Shown piece by piece: positions 53,565-62,662 of a stretch of DNA of 64,000 bases. The position numbers and the translations under genes are program-made. The notes beneath the pieces are model-generated. The model made no database searches. It was not told where the DNA came from and worked only from the letters and a program-made list of their open reading frames with translations. The stretch comes from Vibrio methylphosphonaticus (GTDB taxonomy: Bacteria; Pseudomonadota; Gammaproteobacteria; Enterobacterales; Vibrionaceae), in assembly GCF_023634655.1 (NCBI RefSeq), contig NZ_JAMKMS010000014.1:1-64000 (forward strand), in the 5' to 3' direction. The stretch's first letter is position 1, and each line of letters begins with the position of its first letter.

Positions 53565-54482
53565 GTGAAATTCTTGTTATCTATTACATTCGCATTGTCG
53601 ATGTTATTGTCAACTTTTGTACACGCAGAGAATACTGTACCCGCTAAAAAATTGGTGGTTGGCACCACGCTACATCCTTACTACAGCTATGTTAAAACCG
53701 TCGTAGGTGAGCATGCTGATGTGCTACCTCTTGTTGACCACGGCTTTAATGCGCATAACTATCAGGCTCAGCCGGAAGATTTAAAGCGTCTGGCGAAAAT
53801 GGACGCGATTGTTATCAACGGTATCGGTCACGATGACTTTGCGTTAGAAGTATTACGATCAGCGAATCGCACCGATCTTACTGTGATCAATGCTAATTAT
53901 TCAGTGCCACTTTTACCGGCGATGGGGGCGAGTGTAGGCGAGGATGCAGTGAATCCTCATACCTTTATCGGTATTACCACGACGATCCAGAAGTTATATA
54001 CCATCGCAGATGAATTAGGAAAAATCGACCCCGATAATGCTAGAGCGTATCGTCAAAATGCGCGCACAGCGGCCATGCAGTTTAGGCGAATTAAGCAACA
54101 AGCAATGATGGCGACAACAGACATTTCTACACAAGGAATGAAAGTCGCGACAACGCACAACGCCTACAACTATTTACTTCAAGAGTTTGGAATTGTCGTT
54201 GATGCTGTGATCGAACCGGCTCACGGGGTAGAGCCCAGTGCGAGCCAGTTGCAAGAGACCATTAAAAAAATCAAATCATCCAATGTGAATATCTTGTTCT
54301 ACGAACTGAACATGCCGAATCGTTTTGTCGAGACCATTGAGCGCGAAACGGGTGTTAAGTTATTTTATTTTTCTCATATGACGCACGGCTCATTTGAAAA
54401 AGACAAAGTACTGAATGAAACCAAACAAAATTTAGACACGCTAGTCGAAGCGATTAAATTCTATTCTGGTGAGGAATCGTAA
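53565..54482 (+). CDS. ABC transporter metal/siderophore-binding protein (ZnuA/TroA family, FpvC-like)
   Basis: A 305-residue periplasmic binding protein of the TroA/ZnuA family: signal peptide (VHAEN), TTLHPYYSYVKTVVGEHADVLPLVDHGFNAHNYQAQPEDL with candidate metal-ligand histidines, NPHTFIGITTTIQ, TTHNAYNYLLQEFGI and FYELNMPNRFVETIERETGVKL. The GTG start at 53565 follows AGGAG. Family members carry Zn, Mn or Fe. The FpvC homologue of Pseudomonas works with FpvF in binding siderophore or released iron. The gene just overlaps the ATPase gene. Confidence 0.9.
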   Translation: MKFLLSITFALSMLLSTFVHAENTVPAKKLVVGTTLHPYYSYVKTVVGEHADVLPLVDHGFNAHNYQAQPEDLKRLAKMDAIVINGIGHDDFALEVLRSANRTDLTVINANYSVPLLPAMGASVGEDAVNPHTFIGITTTIQKLYTIADELGKIDPDNARAYRQNARTAAMQFRRIKQQAMMATTDISTQGMKVATTHNAYNYLLQEFGIVVDAVIEPAHGVEPSASQLQETIKKIKSSNVNILFYELNMPNRFVETIERETGVKLFYFSHMTHGSFEKDKVLNETKQNLDTLVEAIKFYSGEES

Positions 54483-55195
54483 TGGGGCCGGCAATTAAAA
54501 TATCGAATTTGCAGCTTATTTATGGGCCAAATACCATACTTACTAATATTGAACATACGTTTGCTGCGGGTAAGTGTCATGTATTAATGGGGCCTAACGG
54601 TGGGGGAAAAACATCTCTATTGCGCTCGGTTCTTGGTTTGACACCGTTTGACGGCAGTATTGAACTTCATTGGGGAGATACTGAGCCAGCAATCGGCTAT
54701 GTACCCCAAAAAGCGAATTTTGAAGCTAGCTTACCGTTGACGGTTATGGATTTCATCCTTCTTAATCAGACGCGTCATCCCCTTTTTTGGCGCCAAAACC
54801 GCAAACAAAAACAGCGGGCAATGGCGCAGCTTGCTCGTGTTGGAATGGCGGAACGTCATGATAGACGAATGGGGCAGCTGTCTGGGGGTGAGCAGCAAAG
54901 AGTGTTGTTTGCCCAAGCGCTGCTAGACGATCCACAACTCTTGGTTTTAGATGAACCCACGACCGGTATGGACGAACAGGGTGTCCGCTATATTGAGAGT
55001 TTACTGCATGACTTAACGGCGAAAGGTGTGACAATCTTAGCGGTGCATCATGATGTAAAAGCCGTGGAGCGAATGGCCGATCCTGAAGTGCATATTGTGA
55101 ATCGTCGAATCGTTCATTCTGGACCGCGTGATAAGGTATTGACGCCCGAGAATATCGTGAATATGTTCCAGCATTACACGGAGTCTGCCGCATGA
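54482..55195 (+). CDS. ABC transporter ATPase (ZnuC/FpvD-like)
   Basis: A 237-residue ATPase with Walker A GPNGGGKTS (residues about 37-45), Q-loop VPQKANFE, signature LSGGEQQRVLFAQALL, Walker B LLVLDEPTTGMD and switch histidine (AVHHD). It is coupled by a one-base overlap with the binding-protein gene and by four bases with the permease gene. Confidence 0.94.
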   Translation: MGPAIKISNLQLIYGPNTILTNIEHTFAAGKCHVLMGPNGGGKTSLLRSVLGLTPFDGSIELHWGDTEPAIGYVPQKANFEASLPLTVMDFILLNQTRHPLFWRQNRKQKQRAMAQLARVGMAERHDRRMGQLSGGEQQRVLFAQALLDDPQLLVLDEPTTGMDEQGVRYIESLLHDLTAKGVTILAVHHDVKAVERMADPEVHIVNRRIVHSGPRDKVLTPENIVNMFQHYTESAA

Positions 55196-56079
55196 GTTTA
55201 ATGGAACTAATAAGACAACAGGCTTTCAATGCTGCCGAACAAGGTTGGTTAAGCGAAAGCTTTCAATACGGTTTTGTCATTAACGCGTTGTTTGCTTCTC
55301 TATTAATAGGGCCATTGCTTGGCGGGCTTGGGACGCTAGTTATTGCCAAACGTTTAGCGTTTTTCTCAGAAGCGGTAGGGCATGCCGCCATGACGGGAAT
55401 CGCCATTGGCATATTGCTGGGTGAACCACCAGAAAACCCAATTATCAGTTTGTTCGTATTTGCTATGTGCTTTGCTTTATTGCTGCATTACGTTAGACAT
55501 AAAACTCAAGTACCGTACGATACTCTTGTTGGGGTCTTTTTAGCTGTGGCATTGGCAGGTGGTGCTGCCTTGCTCATGTACGTAGCTCGAAAGATTAACG
55601 TTCATTTGCTCGAAAATGTATTATTTGGGTCAATACTCACGGTCACAGACCACGATATTTATTTATTACTTCTATCTTCAGTTATTATTGTGGGTCTATT
55701 TATTCCGACGTTTAATAGAATGTTGTTGACTTGTATCAGCCCCGATTTAGCAAAAGTTCGTAAATATAGAACCGAAGTCTACGACTATTTGTTTGTAATT
55801 ATGGTGACGTTGATAACTATTGCAGCGGTAAAAATTGTCGGAGCGGTATTGGTTGGCGCGTTATTATTGATACCGGGAGCAACAGCAAGAATGATTTCTC
55901 ATGATATGGGCAGTTTTGTTCGTCGAGCCGCTGTTATTTCTACCATTTCTTGCGTTGTGGGTACCTATGTTCCAATGGAGTTAGGTTGGAGTATTCCCTC
56001 TGGCGCAGCAATCATTATGGTGTGTTCGTTAGGGTTTATTGGCGCAACGGTTTATCGCATGCTTTTTAAAGCGATATAG
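55192..56079 (+). CDS. ABC transporter permease (ZnuB/FpvE-like)
   Basis: A 295-residue integral membrane protein with about eight hydrophobic segments and the family core LGTLVIAKRLAFFSEAVGHAAMTGIAIGILLG. Late segments are KIVGAVLVGALLLIPGATARMIS and the C-terminal AIIMVCSLGFIGATVY. It forms the inner-membrane channel of the ABC-3 family (Zn, Mn, Fe). Confidence 0.94.
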   Translation: MSLMELIRQQAFNAAEQGWLSESFQYGFVINALFASLLIGPLLGGLGTLVIAKRLAFFSEAVGHAAMTGIAIGILLGEPPENPIISLFVFAMCFALLLHYVRHKTQVPYDTLVGVFLAVALAGGAALLMYVARKINVHLLENVLFGSILTVTDHDIYLLLLSSVIIVGLFIPTFNRMLLTCISPDLAKVRKYRTEVYDYLFVIMVTLITIAAVKIVGAVLVGALLLIPGATARMISHDMGSFVRRAAVISTISCVVGTYVPMELGWSIPSGAAIIMVCSLGFIGATVYRMLFKAI

Positions 56080-56092
56080 GAAGGAAATCATA

Positions 56093-56995
56093 ATGCGAAA
56101 ACTAAGTATTATCCGACTATTAAGCGTAGTGATTGCGTGTTTGGCGGTTTCTCCTGCCTATTCTCAAGGAAATAAAGCGGATTATCCAGACATTGTGACA
56201 CTGTTGCCAACGAGTTACCTTTTGTCTCAACAGTTGACGATAGGTACAGGACTACAGGTGGAAAACATTGCGCCTAAAAGATACAGCTTACAACGCTTAC
56301 CTAATTGGACTTCGACTAAAGGCCAAAAGGTATTAGATCGAGTATCTAACGCCACAGCGGTGGTCACTATAGGATCCGTGTGGTCGGAAGACCCTTTATA
56401 TCTCGAACTAAGAGAGCGAAATATACGGGTTATTAATGTCGATGCGGCGCAGGCGCTCACGCCAAAAGGGCAAAGCGTTTTTGCGGTAAAAAAAAGCAGT
56501 GGTGATACTTCTCCTTATGTGTGGTTGAACTTAAATAATCTCACATTGATGGCGGCAAATGTTGCACATGATTTTAAAAAGATCTGGCCCAATCATGCGA
56601 TTAAAATCGAAAACAACTTACAGGAGTTAACTACAAAAATTCAAGAGTTGAATCGAAATCAACAGAATACGTTGCTTGAACTCGGTATTGATAGTGTTGT
56701 TGTGATGAGTGATGTTCTTCTCGATTTTGTCCCTGCTAATTACCTGTTTCCATTAAGTTATTTAACTAAGCCGTCTTTAGATTGGACAGACGATGATATG
56801 ACGCAATTGTCGTCACTTTTGCAAGACGCACCCGGAACCTGGCTGCTGATGTCGAGTCCGCCGTCAAAGGCTGCGTTAACTAAATTGCCTAAAGGCGTGA
56901 AGGTGTTAATTGTTGATCCCGTGGATCGCTGGCGAAATGGCATTGATTCTTCCGCACCGTTAAACCGATGGCAGGTGCAGTTTAAAAGCTATTGA
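56093..56995 (+). CDS. Second ABC substrate-binding-like protein (FpvF-like)
   Basis: About 300 residues with a signal peptide (cleavage near PAYSQ) and a TroA/ZnuA-like two-lobe pattern that is diverged: LLPTSYLLSQQLTIGTGLQVENIAPKRYSLQRLP, ATAVVTIGSVW, YVWLNLNNLTLMAANVAHDFKKIWPN. The usual metal-ligand histidines in the first lobe are not obvious, so it may bind siderophore rather than a free ion. ATG 56093 follows AGGAAGG. It occupies the fpvF position at the end of the operon. Confidence 0.8.
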   Translation: MRKLSIIRLLSVVIACLAVSPAYSQGNKADYPDIVTLLPTSYLLSQQLTIGTGLQVENIAPKRYSLQRLPNWTSTKGQKVLDRVSNATAVVTIGSVWSEDPLYLELRERNIRVINVDAAQALTPKGQSVFAVKKSSGDTSPYVWLNLNNLTLMAANVAHDFKKIWPNHAIKIENNLQELTTKIQELNRNQQNTLLELGIDSVVVMSDVLLDFVPANYLFPLSYLTKPSLDWTDDDMTQLSSLLQDAPGTWLLMSSPPSKAALTKLPKGVKVLIVDPVDRWRNGIDSSAPLNRWQVQFKSY

Positions 56996-57323
56996 TGTTT
57001 GCCTAATAATTGATGCTTGAGTGATAAAAGGTTGCTGTTCCTGAGGTAGGCAACCTTTGCTTTATTAGAAGCATAACACCGTTATTACCTCGTTCAGTTA
57101 CGCATGGTATTCACATGCTATCTACCGCATGACGAATTTCCCTATCTCTTAACGTATTTCCTCAGTTTATCTTCGAATCTCCTTAAGTTATACCTACGCC
57201 TCTCCTTACCGTTGATCCTCTTCATACACCGTTAAGTAGCTCTAAAGACCGTCTGTCGCACTGTGTCTTTTTACTTTCCAAAGAGCGGTACGCTTAAGCC
57301 AATCAAAAAGGGGGAGCTAAAAA
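56996..57323. other. 328-base region upstream of the ABC-exporter operon
   Basis: No gene is seen. It contains the terminator at 57027 and must carry the promoter of the operon that starts at 57324 (good GGGGGAG ribosome site at 57310). Confidence 0.45.
57027..57058 (+). terminator. Terminator of the PepSY/ABC operon
   Basis: Stem aaaggttgc/gcaaccttt with a 14-base loop and a T-rich end lies about 30 bases after the last stop of the operon. Confidence 0.75.
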
Positions 57324-58007
57324 ATGATGAAGTTTGATGGAATCTCAAAACAATATTCATTAGGTCAGAGTCAAATTACGGCACTAGATGGCGTATCTGG
57401 TGAGATCGCACAGGGTGAACTGGTGGCGTTGTGTGGACCATCGGGCTCAGGAAAAAGCACATTGCTTAATATCTTGGGCATGCTCGACACCCATTACGAC
57501 GGTGAAGTCATGTTTGGCGGTGAGGTATTGTCCAAAAACCCTAAAGCATTGATACCGTTTCGTCGTCAAAACCTAGGGTTTATCTTTCAACGGTTTAACT
57601 TAATTCCAGTGATGAGTGCATTAGAAAACGTGAGTTATCCATTGATGTTAAATGGCTTAACTACCAAGGAGCAACATAGTCAGTCACTTGCCATGCTGGA
57701 AAAGGTCGGACTCGCAGATTGGGCGCATCACAGACCAGATGCCATGTCTGGTGGTCAACAGCAGCGAGTGGCCATCGCACGTGCTTTAGTTCATAAACCA
57801 AGCTTGGTGATCGCCGATGAACCGACCGCGAGTTTGGATAGTGCGTCAGCAAGCCAAGTGATCGAGCTAATGAAGACACTAGGTCATGAATTAAAAACCA
57901 CGTTTATTGTCGCCACCCATGACAGCCGTATGGCAACACGGTGCGATAGAGCGATTGAGTTAATCGATGGAAAGGTAAGTCATAGCGCTTATCAGTGGGC
58001 GAGTTAA
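57324..58007 (+). CDS. ABC transporter ATPase (LolD/MacB type)
   Basis: A 227-residue ATPase with Walker A GPSGSGKST, FQRFNLIPVMSALENVSYPL, signature MSGGQQQRVAIARAL, Walker B LVIADEPTASLD and ATHDSRMA. The subgroup (MacB/LolD/FtsE-like) drives mechanotransmission or lipoprotein release, not nutrient uptake. ATG 57324 follows GGGGGAG. It is the first gene of a six-gene operon to 63448. Confidence 0.93.
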   Translation: MMKFDGISKQYSLGQSQITALDGVSGEIAQGELVALCGPSGSGKSTLLNILGMLDTHYDGEVMFGGEVLSKNPKALIPFRRQNLGFIFQRFNLIPVMSALENVSYPLMLNGLTTKEQHSQSLAMLEKVGLADWAHHRPDAMSGGQQQRVAIARALVHKPSLVIADEPTASLDSASASQVIELMKTLGHELKTTFIVATHDSRMATRCDRAIELIDGKVSHSAYQWAS

Positions 58008-58102
58008 TCGCGATAGACATTGTTAATACTGTTAATGGTTAAGGCTGTTAATTCTTAAAATGATTAGTTGCCAAGGCGAGTAATTAAAAGAAGGGAAAGA
58101 TT

Positions 58103-59416
58103 ATGATTATGCGCACCGTCTATTCATTCAAAATGCCGTTGTTGTATTTGCTACGAAATCGCAGACGTACCGTGCTGTCCTTGTCCATTGTTGCCATAGC
58201 GATTTTCGCATTGACCGCGGCCGCGGGCTTTGGACTATTTACTTATCAATCACTTGAAAAGTCGACCGCCAACGACGTCGGCCATATCACGGTGACTCAA
58301 GCGGGATACTTCACTTCGGAAGAAGAAACGCCCTTAGAAAATGGCTTATCCAAACCCAATGACCTGATTGCGTTGTTGAATGGGATTGAGCATGCAAAAA
58401 GCATTCAACCTAGAGTCTACTTTTCTGGGTTGATATCCAATGGTAGAAAGTCAGCAATTTTCATTGGTAACGGTGTGGAGCCTAGTGAGTTTGAGGTTCG
58501 TGATGGCGTGGTTGATTTGCAGTCAGGTACGGTACTTACTCATCAAAGTGCTAATCATATTAGCGCTGAAGGCAACGACGATGCTGGTGAAAGCGGGATC
58601 ATGATAGCCAAAGACTTAGCGCGTAATTTACGTGTAGCAGAGGGTGATTGGGTGACGTTACTGGCTACAACAAGTGATGGCGCACTTAATGCGATGGACT
58701 TCCAAGTAACCGGTATCTACTCCACTGGGGTGCCAGAGATGGATAAGCGTCAGATATATATTGGACTTCCCGCTGCGCAAGACTTATTGAGTACAGAGCG
58801 CATTAGCACGTTGTCAGTTTATCTTTCTGATACTAAATATACCCAACAAGGAATGATGGAAGTCGAGCAACGGCTTAACCATTACCACCAACAGCTTAAG
58901 CATTACCACAAACAGGACGAAGCCTCATCGCAAACACTAGAGACAACACCGTGGCAAGACAGAGCATTTTTTTACCATAAGGTGCGCGGGCTGTATAACG
59001 GCATTTTTGGGGTATTAGGATTGGTGATGGCTGTTGTGGTATTCGTTGCCTTGTTTAACACAATGACCATGACAGTGACGGAGCGTACTCGTGAGATAGG
59101 CACCTTATCAGCTCTGGGTAGTTACCCGCGTGAAATTGTTGGTGGGTTTGTTAGAGAGTCAATGTTAATCGCGATCATTGGTAGCGCAATTGGGGCAGGG
59201 CTAGCACTTGTGACGACCTTAATGCTAAAAGTCGCTAACGTACAAATGCCGCCGCCTCCGGGAAGATCGGAAGGTTATCCATTAGAAATAGTTTTCTCGC
59301 CACAAGTGGCTATGTATTCATCGGTCGCCATTTTAATCATCTGTATGTTTGCTGCTTTTATGTCCGCACGTAAAGGAGCGAAAAAACCCATTACTGAGGC
59401 ACTCGCTTATGTTTAA
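58103..59416 (+). CDS. FtsX/MacB-type ABC permease
   Basis: A 437-residue membrane protein with four helices: one near the start (after RNRRRTVLSLSIVAIAIFALTAAAGFGLF), a large MacB-PCD-like periplasmic domain of about 240 residues, and three C-terminal helices (from VLGLVMAVVVFVALFNTMTMTVTERTREIGTLSALG). FtsX/LolC architecture. It probably pairs with the ATPase at 57324. A 21-bp in-frame duplication (58874-58915, LNHYHQQ/LKHYHKQ) lies in the periplasmic part. Confidence 0.92.
   Translation: MIMRTVYSFKMPLLYLLRNRRRTVLSLSIVAIAIFALTAAAGFGLFTYQSLEKSTANDVGHITVTQAGYFTSEEETPLENGLSKPNDLIALLNGIEHAKSIQPRVYFSGLISNGRKSAIFIGNGVEPSEFEVRDGVVDLQSGTVLTHQSANHISAEGNDDAGESGIMIAKDLARNLRVAEGDWVTLLATTSDGALNAMDFQVTGIYSTGVPEMDKRQIYIGLPAAQDLLSTERISTLSVYLSDTKYTQQGMMEVEQRLNHYHQQLKHYHKQDEASSQTLETTPWQDRAFFYHKVRGLYNGIFGVLGLVMAVVVFVALFNTMTMTVTERTREIGTLSALGSYPREIVGGFVRESMLIAIIGSAIGAGLALVTTLMLKVANVQMPPPPGRSEGYPLEIVFSPQVAMYSSVAILIICMFAAFMSARKGAKKPITEALAYV
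58874..58915 (+). repeat. 21-bp in-frame tandem duplication in the permease gene
   Basis: Copies at 58874-58894 and 58895-58915 encode LNHYHQQ and LKHYHKQ, with two base differences. Confidence 0.8.
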
Positions 59417-59450
59417 TAATCAAGCGCTACTGTTTAATAATCAAGTGCTA
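59409..59450 (+). repeat. 21-bp in-frame tandem duplication at the LolA-like start
   Basis: Copies at 59409-59429 and 59430-59450 encode MFNNQAL and LFNNQVL at the start of the LolA-like protein, before the signal helix. Confidence 0.85.
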
Positions 59451-60278
59451 CAAACGCAAAAGAAAAGTAACCAGCAGTCATGGGCTCGCCGAGCGAGTTC
59501 AACATGGCTTGCAGCAAGCATTATGGCGATGGTGACGCTGCCAAGCGTGGCAGAAACGACGTCTTCAGTCGACACGAATGTAATGCAAGCTAGTGCGTTG
59601 ATTGAACAAGCTGACCAATATCGTTTGGACAGCGAATCTTCTAAAGTGGTCTCTGAAGTCAAACTTTATCAAGATGATGAACTAGATAAGACACGCTTAT
59701 ACGATGTTTACTTAAAACCCAATCGGGAATCACTAGTGGTCTTCAAAGCCAAAGTGGAACAGGGGCAAAAGATGCTTATGCTGGGCGACAACTATTGGCT
59801 GTTAATGCCTAAAAGTCGCCGTCCTATTCGAATTACACCCATGCAAAAGCTGTTAGGCGAGGCGTCGGTAGGCGATATTTCAACATTAACATGGAGTCAG
59901 GACTATCAAGGTGAAATTCTGAAAACGGAAGAAATAACGGCATTAGACGGCTCGTTAAAAAAGACTAAAAAGCTAAGGCTGACAGCAAAAACATCGGGCG
60001 CAAGTTACCAACAGATAGATTTGTGGATTGATGATAACAATGCGTTTCCAATTGAAGCCGATCTGTACCTTCGCTCTGGAAAGATGGCTAAAAAAGCATA
60101 CTTTAAACAAGGGACCCGATCGGGGCAGCCTCGTGTGACTGCTATGATCTTACAAGACCAAATACAGGTAAACAAAAAAACAGTGATCGAATATCAGTCG
60201 ATAGAACCTTACTCGCTGCCGAGCAAATACTATAACCCTGCGTTCTTATCAAAAAATAAGCAGCTAGGGATAGAGTAA
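59409..60278 (+). CDS. LolA-like outer-membrane lipoprotein-sorting protein
   Basis: About 289 residues: an N-terminal hydrophobic signal segment (after RRASSTWLAASIMAMVTLPSVAE), then a LolA/LolB-like half-barrel (DQYRLDSESSKVVSEVKLYQDDELDKTRLYDVYLKPNRESLVVFK ... MLMLGDNYWLLMPKSRRPIRITPMQKLLGEASVGDISTL). ATG 59409 overlaps the permease end by eight bases. In such operons, LolA-like proteins carry a lipid or lipoprotein across the periplasm. A 21-bp duplication begins the gene. Confidence 0.87.
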   Translation: MFNNQALLFNNQVLQTQKKSNQQSWARRASSTWLAASIMAMVTLPSVAETTSSVDTNVMQASALIEQADQYRLDSESSKVVSEVKLYQDDELDKTRLYDVYLKPNRESLVVFKAKVEQGQKMLMLGDNYWLLMPKSRRPIRITPMQKLLGEASVGDISTLTWSQDYQGEILKTEEITALDGSLKKTKKLRLTAKTSGASYQQIDLWIDDNNAFPIEADLYLRSGKMAKKAYFKQGTRSGQPRVTAMILQDQIQVNKKTVIEYQSIEPYSLPSKYYNPAFLSKNKQLGIE

Positions 60279-61609
60279 TGTTCAGGGCTCGCAAGGTTAA
60301 ACTCACACTTGTATTGCTGTGCCTCGCGTTAGGGGCACTCCTTCCATTGGCAGGGTTGGCAAATGAAAATGATGACAGCGGCCAGGTTGGAACATGGACA
60401 GAATCGTTGATGTTAACCGTGGACTATCAACTTAACGTACAAAGTGTCGGTGACCAAAACTCAGCGTTTTTTCCTGAAACAAATAACGAATCAGTCCAAA
60501 CCGTTAATGGATTAGTTGATATTGGTGTTGGGTTTAAGGCTTTTTTCGCGAATCTTGCCTTGCAGGGAAGCGATCTTTTTAATGATGCCGAACCATCATC
60601 GAGTGGTTACCGAGATCGTGAATTTGATGCGATCATTAGAGAAGCGGTGTATGAAACTCAACTTTCCTTCGGTGATGCGGAGCTTGACGTATTATTCGGG
60701 AAAGCTCGAATAGATTGGGGGGTAGGTTACGGATATCGAGTGCTCGATGTGTTTAATCCATACCGACGAAACCCGGTAGGCATCCAAATAGAAGAAGGCG
60801 CTGGGACGTTGGCACTGTCTCATTATGGGGTAAGCTCAGAATGGACGCTTATTGCCACAGACTCAAGTTGGACGCAATTAGCCGGTTCTGACTTTGATGA
60901 AGCGAATCAGCAACAAGGGGTAGGCGCTCGATATTACACGTTGCACGGAGACTCGGAAATACAGGCTGTTGGTTATTATGACAATGTACGACAGGGTCTC
61001 ATTGGTGGCAGCTTCGTCACGGTATTTGGTGAGTCATGGGAGTTTCACTCCTCAGCGATGATGCAGCGTCGTTATTTGAATTATCAGTTTGAGGACGCCG
61101 CCCCTGCAGAGCTAAAAGAAAACCACAATGCCGTGCAATACCTTATGGGAGTGACATGGGCTAATGAGACTGGGCATAGTGTGATTGCTGAATATTGGTA
61201 TGATGAAAGAGCGTGGAGCGAGCAAACATGGACGTCAGCGTATGACAGTGCCACCCAAGTTAACCCCTTAGCTGCCTATTCTTATGGATTGGGTTATACA
61301 CAGAAAAATCTTGTACAACACAATATCATGTTACATTGGTCGCTTGACCCTGCGGCGTGGAGTCGCTGGGATTGGAGCCGTCAATTAGGCTTAACAGATA
61401 GGCTGACTCCAAAAATAGACCTGATGATTTCTCCGGAAGATGGTGGGGTTATCGCGACACAATGGCTGGATTACTTAATTATGGATACTGGCGATTCTAA
61501 CTTGCACATAGAGCTGGCGGCTCGTTATGTGACGGGTGGGAATAAATCTGCATATGCAAACTTACCAGATCGATATAACATGTTGATAAACATAAAAGGA
61601 AGGTTCTAA
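60278..61609 (+). CDS. Outer-membrane beta-barrel protein
   Basis: A 443-residue protein with a signal peptide (cleavage AGLAN) and alternating, aromatic-rich strands to a final phenylalanine (INIKGRF). This resembles the DUF1302/AlgE-like barrels often placed next to a LolA-like protein. Within it, FGKARIDWGVGYGYRVLDVFNPYRRNPVGI is a well-conserved-looking plug or constriction segment. The start codon overlaps the preceding stop (TAATG). It is probably the outer-membrane end of the pathway driven by the ABC pair. Confidence 0.85.
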   Translation: MFRARKVKLTLVLLCLALGALLPLAGLANENDDSGQVGTWTESLMLTVDYQLNVQSVGDQNSAFFPETNNESVQTVNGLVDIGVGFKAFFANLALQGSDLFNDAEPSSSGYRDREFDAIIREAVYETQLSFGDAELDVLFGKARIDWGVGYGYRVLDVFNPYRRNPVGIQIEEGAGTLALSHYGVSSEWTLIATDSSWTQLAGSDFDEANQQQGVGARYYTLHGDSEIQAVGYYDNVRQGLIGGSFVTVFGESWEFHSSAMMQRRYLNYQFEDAAPAELKENHNAVQYLMGVTWANETGHSVIAEYWYDERAWSEQTWTSAYDSATQVNPLAAYSYGLGYTQKNLVQHNIMLHWSLDPAAWSRWDWSRQLGLTDRLTPKIDLMISPEDGGVIATQWLDYLIMDTGDSNLHIELAARYVTGGNKSAYANLPDRYNMLINIKGRF

Positions 61610-61611
61610 TT

Positions 61612-62661
61612 ATGCAATGCGGGAGTAAAGGTTCCAACTTAATACCATCGGTAGTTTTTACCACGCTATTTTGTCTTGCTATTGCCGTTTTGACCTCATC
61701 AATTTGGTCTGCATCCTATTTAGAAAATGCCATCATTAGTTTAGGTTACGGTTATAGCGCAGTGACATGCTCATGGCTCGTTAAACGTTTTCTACCAAAA
61801 ATTGCCCAGCTTAACTTGGTGGCTGTTGGTTTATCTCTCGTGGGGGCGGTGTGCTTAGGGACGCTCAATGCGTATCTGTGGTTAAAGCAATATCCCGGAT
61901 TTGATGAATGGCAAGGGCTAAAACCTATTTTACTACTCGGCTTAATATTTACCGCGATTTCATTTTATTTCTTCTATGTACAAGAAAAACAGTTTTTGCT
62001 TCAGCAGCAAGTCGAGCAGGCAAAATTTGAGAAAGCAACGCAAGATAAAGCCCTAATTGAATCAGAACTTAAACAGTTACAAAGTCAAATAGAGCCGCAT
62101 TTTTTATTCAATACTTTGGCAAACATTAACGTCCTAATTGATTACGATAAAAATCAAGCAAAGGAAGTGCTAGACAAACTCACTGTGCTGCTGCGAGGCT
62201 CTATGTCTCGCCATCGAGAGCGCCAAGTCGATGTTGCTTCTGAAATCGCATTGATTGAAGCATATCTCGGTATTCAGCAGGTCCGGTTGGGTGAAAGGCT
62301 GACCTATAATATAGATATTCCAGCTGAACTCGATACGTTTCATCTTCCTCCATATCTTCTTCAACCTTTGGTTGAGAATGCCGTAATACATGGCATAGAA
62401 CCTAGTGTCGCAGGTGGACATATTCAAATAAAAGGCCGAGTAGAAAAGGGAGGGTGTACGTTACAGGTGATTGATTCCGGTGGCGGGTTCGGAGCGGTTG
62501 AAAATGAGATTGGGGCAGGTCATGGCATTGGTTTGGCCAATGTGAGAGAGCGCTTATCGACACTATACGGCAAGGCATCTTCTCTTTCTGTTAGCGCCGG
62601 GCAGGAACAGGGCGTCGTATCGACCATCATCTTACCGTCGCCGATAAATAAGGAAGTATAA
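61612..62661 (+). CDS. LytS-type sensor histidine kinase
   Basis: A 349-residue kinase with four membrane segments (residues about 10-125), a coiled-coil linker, the His_kinase phosphoacceptor in QIEPHFLFNTLANINVL (H163), and an HATPase domain (PLVENAVIHGIE, GGGFG, GHGIGLANVRERL). It is two bases after the barrel gene and one base before the response regulator, so it probably senses the envelope state or the substrate handled by the operon. Confidence 0.94.
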   Translation: MQCGSKGSNLIPSVVFTTLFCLAIAVLTSSIWSASYLENAIISLGYGYSAVTCSWLVKRFLPKIAQLNLVAVGLSLVGAVCLGTLNAYLWLKQYPGFDEWQGLKPILLLGLIFTAISFYFFYVQEKQFLLQQQVEQAKFEKATQDKALIESELKQLQSQIEPHFLFNTLANINVLIDYDKNQAKEVLDKLTVLLRGSMSRHRERQVDVASEIALIEAYLGIQQVRLGERLTYNIDIPAELDTFHLPPYLLQPLVENAVIHGIEPSVAGGHIQIKGRVEKGGCTLQVIDSGGGFGAVENEIGAGHGIGLANVRERLSTLYGKASSLSVSAGQEQGVVSTIILPSPINKEV

Positions 62662-62662
62662 A

